A DNA stretch of 22,347 nt, taken from positions 1-22,347 of the forward strand of contig JBGSIC010000020.1 of assembly GCA_041751875.1 (NCBI GenBank), written 5' to 3'. This document shows, piece by piece, positions 8,379 to 15,785 of this stretch (the first letter of the stretch is position 1; every line of letters begins with the position of its first letter). The translations under genes and the position numbers were made by a program. The notes under the pieces were generated by a model. It saw only the letters and a list, made by a program, of their open reading frames with translations. It searched no databases and had not been told where the DNA came from. Source of the DNA: JBGSIC01 sp041751875 (GTDB lineage Bacteria; Bdellovibrionota; FAC87; UBA2466; JACKAF01).

Positions 8379-9986
8379 ATGAGAATTCTAGGTATTGAGT
8401 TTGGCAGCTGGAGCCTTAAAGCCGTTGAGTTAGAATCACGCTTTCGGCGTATGGACGTCTTGGATTTCCACGAAGTGCGCTTACCCCTCGAAGTCGGGGA
8501 TCCCAAAGCGACATACAAAGTTGCCTTGGCTAAACTCTTTGCCCGGCTTCCAAGCCATCCCGAAAAGATCGTCACCAGCTTACCTAGTTCCTTGGTCTCG
8601 GTGCGCTTTTTCCAGCTCCCTATCAAGTCGGCTAAGAAGGTGGAACAAACCTACCGTTTTGAACTGGAAGACAACATCCCCTTCAAGCTTGAAAATACTC
8701 TTCTAGAACATCACCTTTCTCGCACGAAGGAAGGTACCGCTGTCACGGCTGTGATGGCGCCGCGAATCCATGTGGCCTCCCACCTCGCATGGCTTCAAGA
8801 AGTGGGTGTGGATCCCGATTGGCTGAGCTTCGACGGCATGGGACTCATCAATCTTTATTTCGCTTCGCAGGCGAAAAAGAAAGATAAGAAAGCCCCCATC
8901 GAACCAGCGGGTTGCCGCCTCATCTTAGACATTGGTCATTCCAAAACGGGTTTTAGCGTCGTCGAAGAAGATAGGCTGATCTATTCCCGCACCATCTCTT
9001 GGGGGGGAGCACATCTCACGCACTCACTGGCGACCGGTCTGGATGTCCCTTTGGATCAGGCGGAGCTTCTAAAGCATCGCCTGGACTTCATGGCTTCGCC
9101 CGACAGGCTGGATGAAAAGGATTCGAAAACGCTTGAGATTGCAATTAAGGCCCTAGCTCCCTTCTTCGCGGATCTCCATCACAGCTTAGTATCGCTTAGA
9201 GCCGCTCAAAAAAAATCAGTCGAGAGCGTCCTGATATCTGGCGGTTCTAGCGCCCTGCAAGGACTGGCCGCTTACCTCGCGGATAAGCTCCGTAAGCCGA
9301 CCGAAGTCTTTCAGCCCCTCACGCAACGTCCGAAAAACGCAGAAGTACCCGAGTCAGGGCTATTGCGCTTCGGAGAAGCATACGGACAGGCAACGGTCTT
9401 TGAGCGTAAATCTGTTCTTCTGTTTAACTTCCGAAAAGGAGAGCTGGCCAAGAAGACTTCGCTTACCGACGTGGGTACTTTCCTGAAGAACCCTCACGTT
9501 GTGAAGCTGCTGCGCTATTCGGGTGTTTTGGCCGCTATTTTGTTCCTACATGTCAGCCTCGCTTCGCATTTCGCGGCGAAAGAAGCCGAGTCGGCGGAGG
9601 CAGAAATTGAAAAAGTTTTCTCGCAAACGTTTAGAGAAGTCCCCAAAAAAATGCGCTCAAGCTTAGTCAAAGACACGGATCAGCTGAATAAATTCCTAAA
9701 ACAGAAGGAAAACCAGCTGAATCAAAAAATTAAAATGCTTTCCACGAAACGCACCCCGATGCTCAGCTTGGTCAAGCAGGTCAGCCAGGCCTTTCCGCCA
9801 GATGTTAAAGTCGATGTCAATGACCTCACTATTGATGATCGCACCGTAGCTATCGAAGGTGTCGTTTACGAGGGCAATCTGAGCGGTGCGACCGAAAATC
9901 TGAAAAAGATTCCCGAGTTTCAAGACATTCAGCTCAGCCAAAACGGCCAGCGGTTTACCTACAACGGTAAGGTAAAAGGGAAATAA
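8379..9986 (+). CDS. gspL: T2SS platform protein GspL, PilM-like actin fold
   Basis: GspL links the GspE ATPase to the inner membrane and partners GspM. The cytoplasmic part (1-~373) is an actin-like domain. It begins MRILGIEFGSWSLKAVELES, very like PilM, and has a second phosphate-loop motif, LDIGHSKTG (Asp184), plus ISGGSSALQGL around 288. These are complete ATP-fold motifs that canonical GspL largely lacks. One membrane helix follows (~378-396, SGVLAAILFLHVSLAS), then a coiled-coil-prone charged stretch (~400-455) and a small periplasmic ferredoxin-like domain. It has 535 residues, compared with about 400 in classical GspL, so the architecture resembles PilM fused to a PilN-like part. GGAGG five bases before the ATG is a strong ribosome-binding site. 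The start abuts the gspK stop. Confidence 0.9.
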   Translation: MRILGIEFGSWSLKAVELESRFRRMDVLDFHEVRLPLEVGDPKATYKVALAKLFARLPSHPEKIVTSLPSSLVSVRFFQLPIKSAKKVEQTYRFELEDNIPFKLENTLLEHHLSRTKEGTAVTAVMAPRIHVASHLAWLQEVGVDPDWLSFDGMGLINLYFASQAKKKDKKAPIEPAGCRLILDIGHSKTGFSVVEEDRLIYSRTISWGGAHLTHSLATGLDVPLDQAELLKHRLDFMASPDRLDEKDSKTLEIAIKALAPFFADLHHSLVSLRAAQKKSVESVLISGGSSALQGLAAYLADKLRKPTEVFQPLTQRPKNAEVPESGLLRFGEAYGQATVFERKSVLLFNFRKGELAKKTSLTDVGTFLKNPHVVKLLRYSGVLAAILFLHVSLASHFAAKEAESAEAEIEKVFSQTFREVPKKMRSSLVKDTDQLNKFLKQKENQLNQKIKMLSTKRTPMLSLVKQVSQAFPPDVKVDVNDLTIDDRTVAIEGVVYEGNLSGATENLKKIPEFQDIQLSQNGQRFTYNGKVKGK

Positions 9987-9987
9987 C

Positions 9988-10653
9988 ATGGCTCTGTCCC
10001 AAAAAGTAAATGATTGGCTAAAAGAGAATATTCCAACCCTAGCCAAGGTGTTTGATAACAAATACCTGAATATGGCTTACGACCGCTATGCGAGCCTTCC
10101 ACCCAAACAGCAGAAAATGTTGGCGGGTGCTGCGGTGGGTTCTGTTGTTTTTATAATCTTGGGCTATTTGTTTGTTTCCTATTTATCACTTTGGTCTGCT
10201 AATAGCACTGTCGGCAGGTCGGCGGAGATGATTTCCATGCTCCGGGAACATCAAAAAGTTATTACGAGAAAAGGTGGAGAGGTCGAGGGACTTGAACGAG
10301 GTAACCAATTGGGCGCTCCCGGAGCACTCAAGGGTCATCTGGTCGGTCAAGCCCGTATCGCCAACATTTCTCCGCGCATGATTGTGGTCGAAGAGAAAGA
10401 GGGACCAAGTGAACCCGATGCGAAAGCATCTGCGGACCTTCGCCTCAAACAAGCCACTGTGAAACTGAACCGTGTGAACCTCAATCAACTTAAAGGTTTT
10501 TTGGAAGCCGTCGAGTTTGGCGCGGTACCCTTGAGCATCTCTTCCCTACGAGTCCGCAACGACGACCAACTGCGAGGTTATCTCAATGTCGAGCTAGGTA
10601 TCGTGGCCTATTTATTCCAGAATAGCCAGCCGACGGGTGGACAAGGCGAATGA
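9988..10653 (+). CDS. gspM: T2SS platform protein GspM
   Basis: A 221-residue bitopic inner-membrane protein. It has a cytoplasmic N-terminus of about 43 residues, one helix at ~44-66 (KMLAGAAVGSVVFIILGYLF), and a periplasmic region with a probable coiled coil followed by a small alpha/beta domain (VKLNRVNLNQLKGFLEAVE, then PLSISSLRVRN). This is the GspM/PilO layout. The identification rests on this architecture and on position between gspL and gspN, because GspM sequences diverge strongly. It is longer than classical GspM (~160), mainly in the cytoplasmic segment, which contains the LPPKQQKML phrase just before the membrane that is typical of GspM. AAGGGA at 9976-9981 is a good ribosome-binding site six bases from the ATG. 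Confidence 0.88.
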   Translation: MALSQKVNDWLKENIPTLAKVFDNKYLNMAYDRYASLPPKQQKMLAGAAVGSVVFIILGYLFVSYLSLWSANSTVGRSAEMISMLREHQKVITRKGGEVEGLERGNQLGAPGALKGHLVGQARIANISPRMIVVEEKEGPSEPDAKASADLRLKQATVKLNRVNLNQLKGFLEAVEFGAVPLSISSLRVRNDDQLRGYLNVELGIVAYLFQNSQPTGGQGE

Positions 10654-11549
10654 GTAAACCCTCAAAACAAACCATCGTTATCTGTGTTTTCATTTTTCTT
10701 TTTTTTCTTCTGCTTCAGTTTCCCTTCAAGAACTTCCGGGGTCAGATTTTCGAAACCGTCTACAAGAACACCGGCGTACTGATTTCCTCGGATGATATCG
10801 GCCTAAGCTTTTTTGGCTGGCCAGGTATTGTTCTCGACAACGTTTACATCGATGCCCAACGCTCTGGGATTCAGATTTCGGCCCAGGAAGCAATTGTTCG
10901 TGTAGGATTGGGACGTCTCTGGCCACCCACCCCTTCTTACGCGGGGACACTCAATGGGCTGGAAAGCGGTGGCGACTTATGGTTTCGCTACACCGGTGGG
11001 ACAACTCTGCACGATGTGGAACTAGAAGGGACGAATCTGGGCTGTGATCTTTTCGCGTTCGGAAAATCATCGTCGCCCGTGAACGGGAAACTCAACGCAG
11101 AAGTGGACCTTGCGATGGATGCAAACAACTTAGCAGCCACAAGTGGTTATTTGGATCTCACAGCTCAGGAGTTAGAAATTGCGGCGCAAAATTTTCAACA
11201 GTTTTTTAAGTTACCCCAAACAAAGATCAACGACATCAAGGCACGTATTGATGTAAAAAATGGCATCGCCGTTATCAAAAATTTTGAATTCGGAAGCGAA
11301 AGCTCGGACTTAAAGGGAAGAATTTCGGGTGAAATGCAGCTAGGTCAAAGCTTTCCGGCATCCCATCTAAAACTGCGTCTAGACATCACTTTATCCCCCA
11401 ACTTTGCCGCCGACAGCCGTTCCATCGACTTGCGCTCTTTCTTAGGCGGCTACCGACTTGCAGGTGAGAGCTACGCGATGCAGTGGAACAGTAGCATTGC
11501 TCAAATGCAAAACAACCTGTTCTCTGCAATTCCTCAAAAGGTTCAGTAG
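10650..11549 (+). CDS. gspN: T2SS accessory protein GspN (AsmA-like)
   Basis: A 299-residue protein with one N-terminal membrane anchor (~8-24, TIVICVFIFLFFLLLQF) and a periplasmic beta-rich region. Phrases such as LSFFGWPGIVLDNVYID, followed later by AEVDLAMD and LDLTAQELEI, resemble the GspN/AsmA-like repeat fold. GspN is an accessory inner-membrane component absent from many T2SS clusters, and its exact role is not settled. The gene overlaps gspM by four bases (ATGA), so it is the last gene of the operon. No rho-independent terminator is visible after it. The stop codon is separated by a single base from the stop of a gene on the opposite strand. Confidence 0.85.
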   Translation: MSKPSKQTIVICVFIFLFFLLLQFPFKNFRGQIFETVYKNTGVLISSDDIGLSFFGWPGIVLDNVYIDAQRSGIQISAQEAIVRVGLGRLWPPTPSYAGTLNGLESGGDLWFRYTGGTTLHDVELEGTNLGCDLFAFGKSSSPVNGKLNAEVDLAMDANNLAATSGYLDLTAQELEIAAQNFQQFFKLPQTKINDIKARIDVKNGIAVIKNFEFGSESSDLKGRISGEMQLGQSFPASHLKLRLDITLSPNFAADSRSIDLRSFLGGYRLAGESYAMQWNSSIAQMQNNLFSAIPQKVQ

Positions 11550-11550
11550 C

Positions 11551-12540
11551 CTACTCAACGTGGTTTTGAATGAAGTCTTTTAGCGCTTCGCCGTACAACG
11601 GCGACGCTTTCTTTGCCATCACTTCCACGAAGGTCTCCCCAGGAAGCATCTCCCGGAAACTATGTTCCAATCCTTCTAGAACATAAGTGGACACATTGGG
11701 ATAAAGGCCTACCTTTTTGGCTGCCTCAATTTCTCGGACGGTTTCGGGAATCACATTCTGATCCAAAGTTCCTACAATCAGCGCGACAGGGCACGCCACA
11801 CTCTTTAGGACTTCACGCCCATTTAGCTTGTACTGTCGGTAGCGACGCAAACAAGTGGTGCCTTTCCAATCGCCCAATCGGAACGTGTAGTACGGATCCG
11901 AAGTTTCCAGCATCTTTTGCTTAAAGTCCCCTCGAAAGTAGCTGAGATAAAGAGCGGTAAGATAGGGAAGTTTGCGTGCAAGTGGACCTTCGGGGTCTTT
12001 CAAGAAGGGGGCAGCAGCCCGCGTCTCCTGGAATGCCATCCAAACCACCATGGGATCCAAGGCGGGACCTTGCAAAATATAAAAGTCTGGCTGAAGTCCC
12101 AGTTCGTGCGCACGCAATGCGGTGATGGCACCTTCACTCTGCCCGACGACTCCAATTTTTAGCTCTGGATACAAGCGACGAAGCGAGGCAAATACGCTGA
12201 TGAGATCTTTTGCGTAGCATTCGATGTCCGCTTCTTCATAAACACCCTGACTTTTTCCACTGGCTCGTTTGTCGTAACGATAGGAACCAACGCCTAACGG
12301 TGCCAATTGCCTGGCAGCCTCAAGAAAAAGTCCTCGTTTGGGGACCCCAGAGGGAAACATCCATACCTGGGTGTCATCCAGATCACCATCACGATTTTGA
12401 GGAAAACTTCCATGAACAGTAATAATGAGCGTGGTGTCGGTAGGGGAGACCGTCAAAGTTCCCGCGATGAGAACCCCGTCAAAAGAGGCTATTCTTAACT
12501 CGCGGCCATCGCCGGCTTCCGGTGGTATGAATGTCGTCAT
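11551..12540 (-). CDS. Alpha/beta hydrolase, substrate unknown
   Basis: A 329-residue predicted serine hydrolase without a signal peptide or membrane helix, so probably cytoplasmic. The alpha/beta-hydrolase elements are clear: oxyanion-hole HGSF at 43-46, the conserved YDKRASGKSQG at 89-99, nucleophile elbow GQSEG with Ser135, acid candidate Asp260 in VGTLDQNV, and His293 in LEHSF. This arrangement resembles BAAT/acyl-CoA thioester hydrolase-like or dienelactone-hydrolase-like esterases, but the substrate cannot be read from sequence. ATG 12540 was chosen because GAGGAAGG lies just upstream. An in-frame ATG at 12585 would add 15 residues and has no good site. It is the last gene of the minus-strand set, 90 bases after an aminotransferase gene. 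Confidence 0.85.
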   Translation of the reverse strand: MTTFIPPEAGDGRELRIASFDGVLIAGTLTVSPTDTTLIITVHGSFPQNRDGDLDDTQVWMFPSGVPKRGLFLEAARQLAPLGVGSYRYDKRASGKSQGVYEEADIECYAKDLISVFASLRRLYPELKIGVVGQSEGAITALRAHELGLQPDFYILQGPALDPMVVWMAFQETRAAAPFLKDPEGPLARKLPYLTALYLSYFRGDFKQKMLETSDPYYTFRLGDWKGTTCLRRYRQYKLNGREVLKSVACPVALIVGTLDQNVIPETVREIEAAKKVGLYPNVSTYVLEGLEHSFREMLPGETFVEVMAKKASPLYGEALKDFIQNHVE

Positions 12541-12542
12541 GC

Positions 12543-12550
12543 CCTTCCTC
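12543..12550 (-). promoter_or_regulatory. Ribosome-binding site for the hydrolase gene
   Basis: GAGGAAGG on the minus strand ends two bases before ATG 12540. It matches the anti-Shine-Dalgarno CCTCCT at the 3' end of the 16S gene in this window, and it decides the start codon in favour of 12540 over 12585. The spacing from its AGGA core is about five bases. Confidence 0.6.
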
Positions 12551-12630
12551 GTTCCGCTTCGTCCTACAGCAACACCAATCTCCATAGTGTCCAGGGCTTA
12601 CCATATTTTAAAGAAGAGGGAAGTGGAAAT

Positions 12631-13800
12631 CTAATGAGAGGGGCTTGCACTAGCGTAAAAATGCCCGATCAGGTCACAGATTTCATCGATCTCGGTTTCT
12701 TTCAAGCTTTCCCGGATGGGAAGCGACAAAATCCTCTTCGAGAGCGCCTCTGTCACCGGTAGCGAGCCCGGCAAGTAGCCCAGTCCCTCGGCAGCTTTCT
12801 GAAGATGAATGGGAATCGGATAGTGAATTTTTGTCTCCACGCCGTTCTGCCGGAGAAAGACTTGGAGTGCGTCGCGGTCATTGGCCGCAATCACATAGAG
12901 GTGGTAACTATGAAATGCTCCTTCAAAGGTCTGAGGAATGCTTAGATGCGGCGCCAACTTCTTAAGACGCGCATCGTACTGGGCCGCATTCTTACGCCGT
13001 AGGGTGATGGTGTCCTCAAGAAGTGGAATCGCTTCGATGCCCACCACCGCTTGCAAGGTATCCAAACGACTGTTGTAAGAAAAATATTCCACTTCATCGC
13101 GGTTTTTTAGTCCGTGATTGCGCTGTTGCTTGAGTTCTCGGGCTAAATCCTCACAGTGAGTGCTGATCACGCCCCCATCGCCCCAAACGTGCAAGTTCTT
13201 AAGTGGATGCAAACTAAAGCACCCCGTATCCCCAAAGCTCCCCACCTTTTGTCCGTTGAAAGTACTTCCCACGGCCTGCGCAGAATCCTCAATCAAGGAG
13301 AGATCGTGACGGTCCACAATCGCTAAGATCTCATTCATCCGACAAGGAAGACCAGTGAGGTGGACCGGCATAATCGCCTTGGTACGACGAGTGATGGCCG
13401 ACTCAATGAGATGGGGGTTGATGTTGTAGTCCCATCCACAATCTACAAAAACAGGTGTTGCGCCCACCAAAGATATTGCCGCCGCCGTAGCAATAAAGGA
13501 GTTGGAAGCCGTTATCACTTCATCTCCAGGACCAATCCCTAACGCGCGCAAGGAAAGGTAAAGCGCGTCGGTACCTGAATTCACCGCAACAGCGTACTGG
13601 CAACCCGTTAGCGGGGCGTAGCGCTTTTCGAACTCTTCTACCGCCTGTCCCAGAATAAACTCGCTTTTGAGGTATATCTCTTTCATCTGCTTAAGCGCAG
13701 CATCAGCCGCTTTTTCTTTTGTGGCGGTAGCAAGCTGAACGAAGGGAATGCGGACGGGAGGCAAAGGTGTGTGCGTGTTTTCGTGTAACTCGTGCTGCAT
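12631..13800 (-). CDS. DegT/DnrJ/EryC1-type PLP aminotransferase (copy 2)
   Basis: A 389-residue fold-type I PLP enzyme of the sugar aminotransferase family, which transfers an amino group (usually from Glu) to a nucleotide-linked keto sugar. Visible landmarks are the phosphate-binding SGTDAL (75-80), DEVITASNSFIATA, the cofactor Asp172 in IEDSAQAVG, and the Schiff-base Lys201 in FSLHPLKNLHVWGDGG. C-terminal KIHYPIPIHLQ is the family active-site phrase. The 13-residue N-terminal preface before RIPFVQL looks non-essential. GAGGTAA upstream of ATG 13800 overlaps the end of the preceding gene, and only three bases separate the two, so the pair is translationally linked. A role in amino-sugar synthesis for surface glycans is likely from the family, but the exact sugar is unknown. 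Confidence 0.9.
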   Translation of the reverse strand: MQHELHENTHTPLPPVRIPFVQLATATKEKAADAALKQMKEIYLKSEFILGQAVEEFEKRYAPLTGCQYAVAVNSGTDALYLSLRALGIGPGDEVITASNSFIATAAAISLVGATPVFVDCGWDYNINPHLIESAITRRTKAIMPVHLTGLPCRMNEILAIVDRHDLSLIEDSAQAVGSTFNGQKVGSFGDTGCFSLHPLKNLHVWGDGGVISTHCEDLARELKQQRNHGLKNRDEVEYFSYNSRLDTLQAVVGIEAIPLLEDTITLRRKNAAQYDARLKKLAPHLSIPQTFEGAFHSYHLYVIAANDRDALQVFLRQNGVETKIHYPIPIHLQKAAEGLGYLPGSLPVTEALSKRILSLPIRESLKETEIDEICDLIGHFYASASPSH

Positions 13801-13803
13801 GAA

Positions 13804-14913
13804 TTACCTCAGGTAAAACTTGGTAACCTGTTCAATGGTGTACTGAATCTGGTCCTTGCTCAAATACTGATGGCACGGAAGGGTGATGGTCATTTTGCTT
13901 TCTGCTTCGGTAACAGGAAACTGGCCTTCCTTGTAATTCCATTGTTTTGCCGCTGGCTGCAAATGCATTGGCAGAGGGTAGTGGATCTTTGCCTCAATAC
14001 CATTGTCTATCAAGTGTTTGAGCAAGCCCTCTCTGTTTTGGGCGTGAAACTTGTACAGATGAAACACATGTTTGTTTTCTGTGTTGCGCTTAGGAAGCTC
14101 GATGAATTTCGCAAACTTACTTTGCGAGAAAGACGCATCAAATGTCTGTGCGTGAGAAATTCGCGTGTCGATGGTCTGATCAAGCGTTTCAAACACATAG
14201 TTACCGACGATAGCATGTAAGTTGTCAAAACGGCTATTAACGCCGTAGAAAGCAACCACATCACGATTCTGCATACCATGATTGCGGAACAAGCGAAGTT
14301 TTTCAGCCAGTTTGTCTGAATTGGTAACGATCATACCGCCGTCACCCCAAACATGCAGAGGCTTAAGCGGATGACAGCTAAACCCGCCGGCATCACCAAA
14401 AGTTCCCACGTGCTTGCCTTTTACGCGCGCGCCCAAAGCTTGGCAGGAATCTTCAACGACCAAAAGTCCGTGGCGTTTAGCAATCGCACAAATCGCTTCC
14501 ATGTCCGCCGGGCAACCCGCCCAATGAACGGGCATGAGCGCCTTTGTTTTGGAGGTAATCGCTGCCTCGATTTTGCTTACATCGATGTTCTCGTCCGCAC
14601 CAGAATCCACGAAAATCGGTCGCGCGCCGGCTTGCACAATTGCACCAACGGTGGCGATAAAAGTGTTGGGGGCTGTAATGACTTCATCCCCCGGTCCGAC
14701 CCCTAAACATTGCAGAGAGAGACTAAGAGCGTCTGTTCCCGTGCCGACACCAATCGCGTGTTTGGCTCCTGTGTAGCTGGCGTACTTCTTTTCAAACTCC
14801 GTGACGTCCTCACCCAAGGTGAAATCACATCTTTTGAGGAACTCGCGAATAGCGGAGAAAATAGGTTCGGGATCCGCAAACTGTTCAGTGAGAAAAGAAA
14901 ATGGAACGCGCAT
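13804..14913 (-). CDS. DegT/DnrJ/EryC1-type PLP aminotransferase (copy 1)
   Basis: A 369-residue homologue of the next gene, transcribed first. It has the same landmarks: GTGTDAL (57-63), DEVITAPNTFIATV, Asp155 in VEDSCQALG, and PLP Lys184 in FSCHPLKPLHVWGDGG. KIHYPLPMHLQ lies near the C-terminus. The two proteins share the uncommon HPLK-x-LHVWGDGG segment, pointing to an old duplication within one subfamily, although they differ widely elsewhere. ATG 14913 is preferred because GGAG lies seven bases upstream. An in-frame ATG at 14988 would translate straight through the palindrome at 14931-14979 and has no support. The likely product is an aminated nucleotide sugar for LPS, capsule or protein glycosylation; this is inferred from the family. 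Confidence 0.9.
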   Translation of the reverse strand: MRVPFSFLTEQFADPEPIFSAIREFLKRCDFTLGEDVTEFEKKYASYTGAKHAIGVGTGTDALSLSLQCLGVGPGDEVITAPNTFIATVGAIVQAGARPIFVDSGADENIDVSKIEAAITSKTKALMPVHWAGCPADMEAICAIAKRHGLLVVEDSCQALGARVKGKHVGTFGDAGGFSCHPLKPLHVWGDGGMIVTNSDKLAEKLRLFRNHGMQNRDVVAFYGVNSRFDNLHAIVGNYVFETLDQTIDTRISHAQTFDASFSQSKFAKFIELPKRNTENKHVFHLYKFHAQNREGLLKHLIDNGIEAKIHYPLPMHLQPAAKQWNYKEGQFPVTEAESKMTITLPCHQYLSKDQIQYTIEQVTKFYLR

Positions 14914-14919
14914 TTGTGT

Positions 14920-14923
14920 CTCC
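14920..14923 (-). promoter_or_regulatory. Ribosome-binding site fixing the copy 1 aminotransferase start
   Basis: GGAG on the minus strand, within TTGGAG, ends six to seven bases before ATG 14913. It lies just outside the downstream edge of the palindrome at 14931-14979, so the folded palindrome would leave it accessible or only partly hindered. It supports the 14913 start over the longer reading from 14988. Confidence 0.6.
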
Positions 14924-14930
14924 AAGGGAA

Positions 14931-14979
14931 AGGTGCCAGGTACCTTTTGGTACTGCGTCCCAAAAGGTCGCAGGCACCT
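14931..14979. repeat. 49-bp interrupted palindrome, REP-like
   Basis: The outer 7-bp arms (AGGTGCC and GGCACCT) and inner 9-bp arms (ACCTTTTGG and CCAAAAGGT) match perfectly, separated by a symmetrical 4x4 internal loop, with a 9-base apical loop. The left arm is itself nearly palindromic around a central A. It begins at the stop codon of the ABC permease gene and ends eight bases before the ribosome-binding site of the aminotransferase. No long T run follows on the minus strand, so it is not a standard terminator. It resembles repetitive extragenic palindromes built on GGTGCC cores, but only one copy is present here, so that identity is an inference. Confidence 0.7.
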
Positions 14980-15784
14980 ATTCCGCACCCTTAGCTGTTC
15001 TAGGATAAAGCAGAAGAACCGCGAAGCCCACCATTAAGAAGAGAAGCCAGGCACACCAAGGCAGAAGCCCCGCGTCAAAAAGATTGGCCTGCTGAATCTG
15101 GGCGGACATTTGATTGAGCACTTTATCCCACGGAGGCATGATGCGGTACACGGCACCAACCACTTTCAAACTGGGCGAGCCTTCTGACAACGCTGCCCCC
15201 AAGTCTGTGGAGAAAAGAGCGGCAGCCACTTGGCACAGAATGAAAACGAGCGAGCCCAAGAAAAGAGCAGAGAGTTTCCCTATTCCCAGCGCAAGCAACG
15301 CAAAACCAAACATGCCGACTTCCAGAACCAAAATCTCGTACAGGTTGCAAACCACCAAACCCATCAGCGGAAAAGCACGGTTCGCGTAGTCTTCGTAGCC
15401 GTAAATAAACCCATGAAGTCCGAACATCAGGGTGTTCTGCAGAAAGATGAGCACAAAAAATGTTATGGCGTAGGCAATCGGAAATTTCCATTTGGCGACG
15501 GGTAGGGCGAACGTGAGGGGAAGACGATCCCCTTGATGCAAGTAAGGAGCAACCCAAATGCCGTACATCGTAGCGACAAAGCTCCCCACACCCATCTGGA
15601 TAAAAAGTAGAACTAAAAAGACCCTGTCGGGCCCCATAAACTGTTCCGCCTCGTTAATTTGCACAGTTACGGTATCGATAATCTTCAAGGTCACAAAATG
15701 CACAACGAACGCAAAAAGGGTGGTGAGATAAAAAATCTTGGACCGAAAGAGATGGAGAGTGAATTGTCGAGTCAGGTTCCACAT
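14978..15784 (-). CDS. ABC-2-type transporter permease
   Basis: A 268-residue very hydrophobic protein with about six predicted membrane helices, for example TTLFAFVVHFVTLKII near the N-terminus, LVLLFIQMGVGSFVATMYGI, and CAWLLFLMVGFAVLLLY at the end. It would form the channel of an export-type ABC transporter with the ATPase encoded just upstream. No substrate can be named. It starts one base after the ATPase stop, at ATG 15784, with AAGGA about ten bases upstream inside the ATPase gene. A longer reading from 15847 would overlap the ATPase by 62 bases and adds a charged, non-membrane leader, so it was not used. The stop codon lies on the edge of a palindrome. Confidence 0.85.
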   Translation of the reverse strand: MWNLTRQFTLHLFRSKIFYLTTLFAFVVHFVTLKIIDTVTVQINEAEQFMGPDRVFLVLLFIQMGVGSFVATMYGIWVAPYLHQGDRLPLTFALPVAKWKFPIAYAITFFVLIFLQNTLMFGLHGFIYGYEDYANRAFPLMGLVVCNLYEILVLEVGMFGFALLALGIGKLSALFLGSLVFILCQVAAALFSTDLGAALSEGSPSLKVVGAVYRIMPPWDKVLNQMSAQIQQANLFDAGLLPWCAWLLFLMVGFAVLLLYPRTAKGAE

Positions 15785-15785
15785 T

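Noticed and set aside
12541..12585. Longer start for the hydrolase at 12585
   Set aside because: There is no good Shine-Dalgarno there, whereas GAGGAAGG sits correctly before ATG 12540.
13792..14220. 142-codon plus-strand reading frame
   Set aside because: It is antisense to the copy 1 aminotransferase, whose motifs and active-site lysine are intact. The antisense product has no recognisable features.
14914..14988. Longer start for the copy 1 aminotransferase at 14988
   Set aside because: It would code through the palindrome and overlap the permease end. The extra residues do not look like this family, and GGAG supports ATG 14913.
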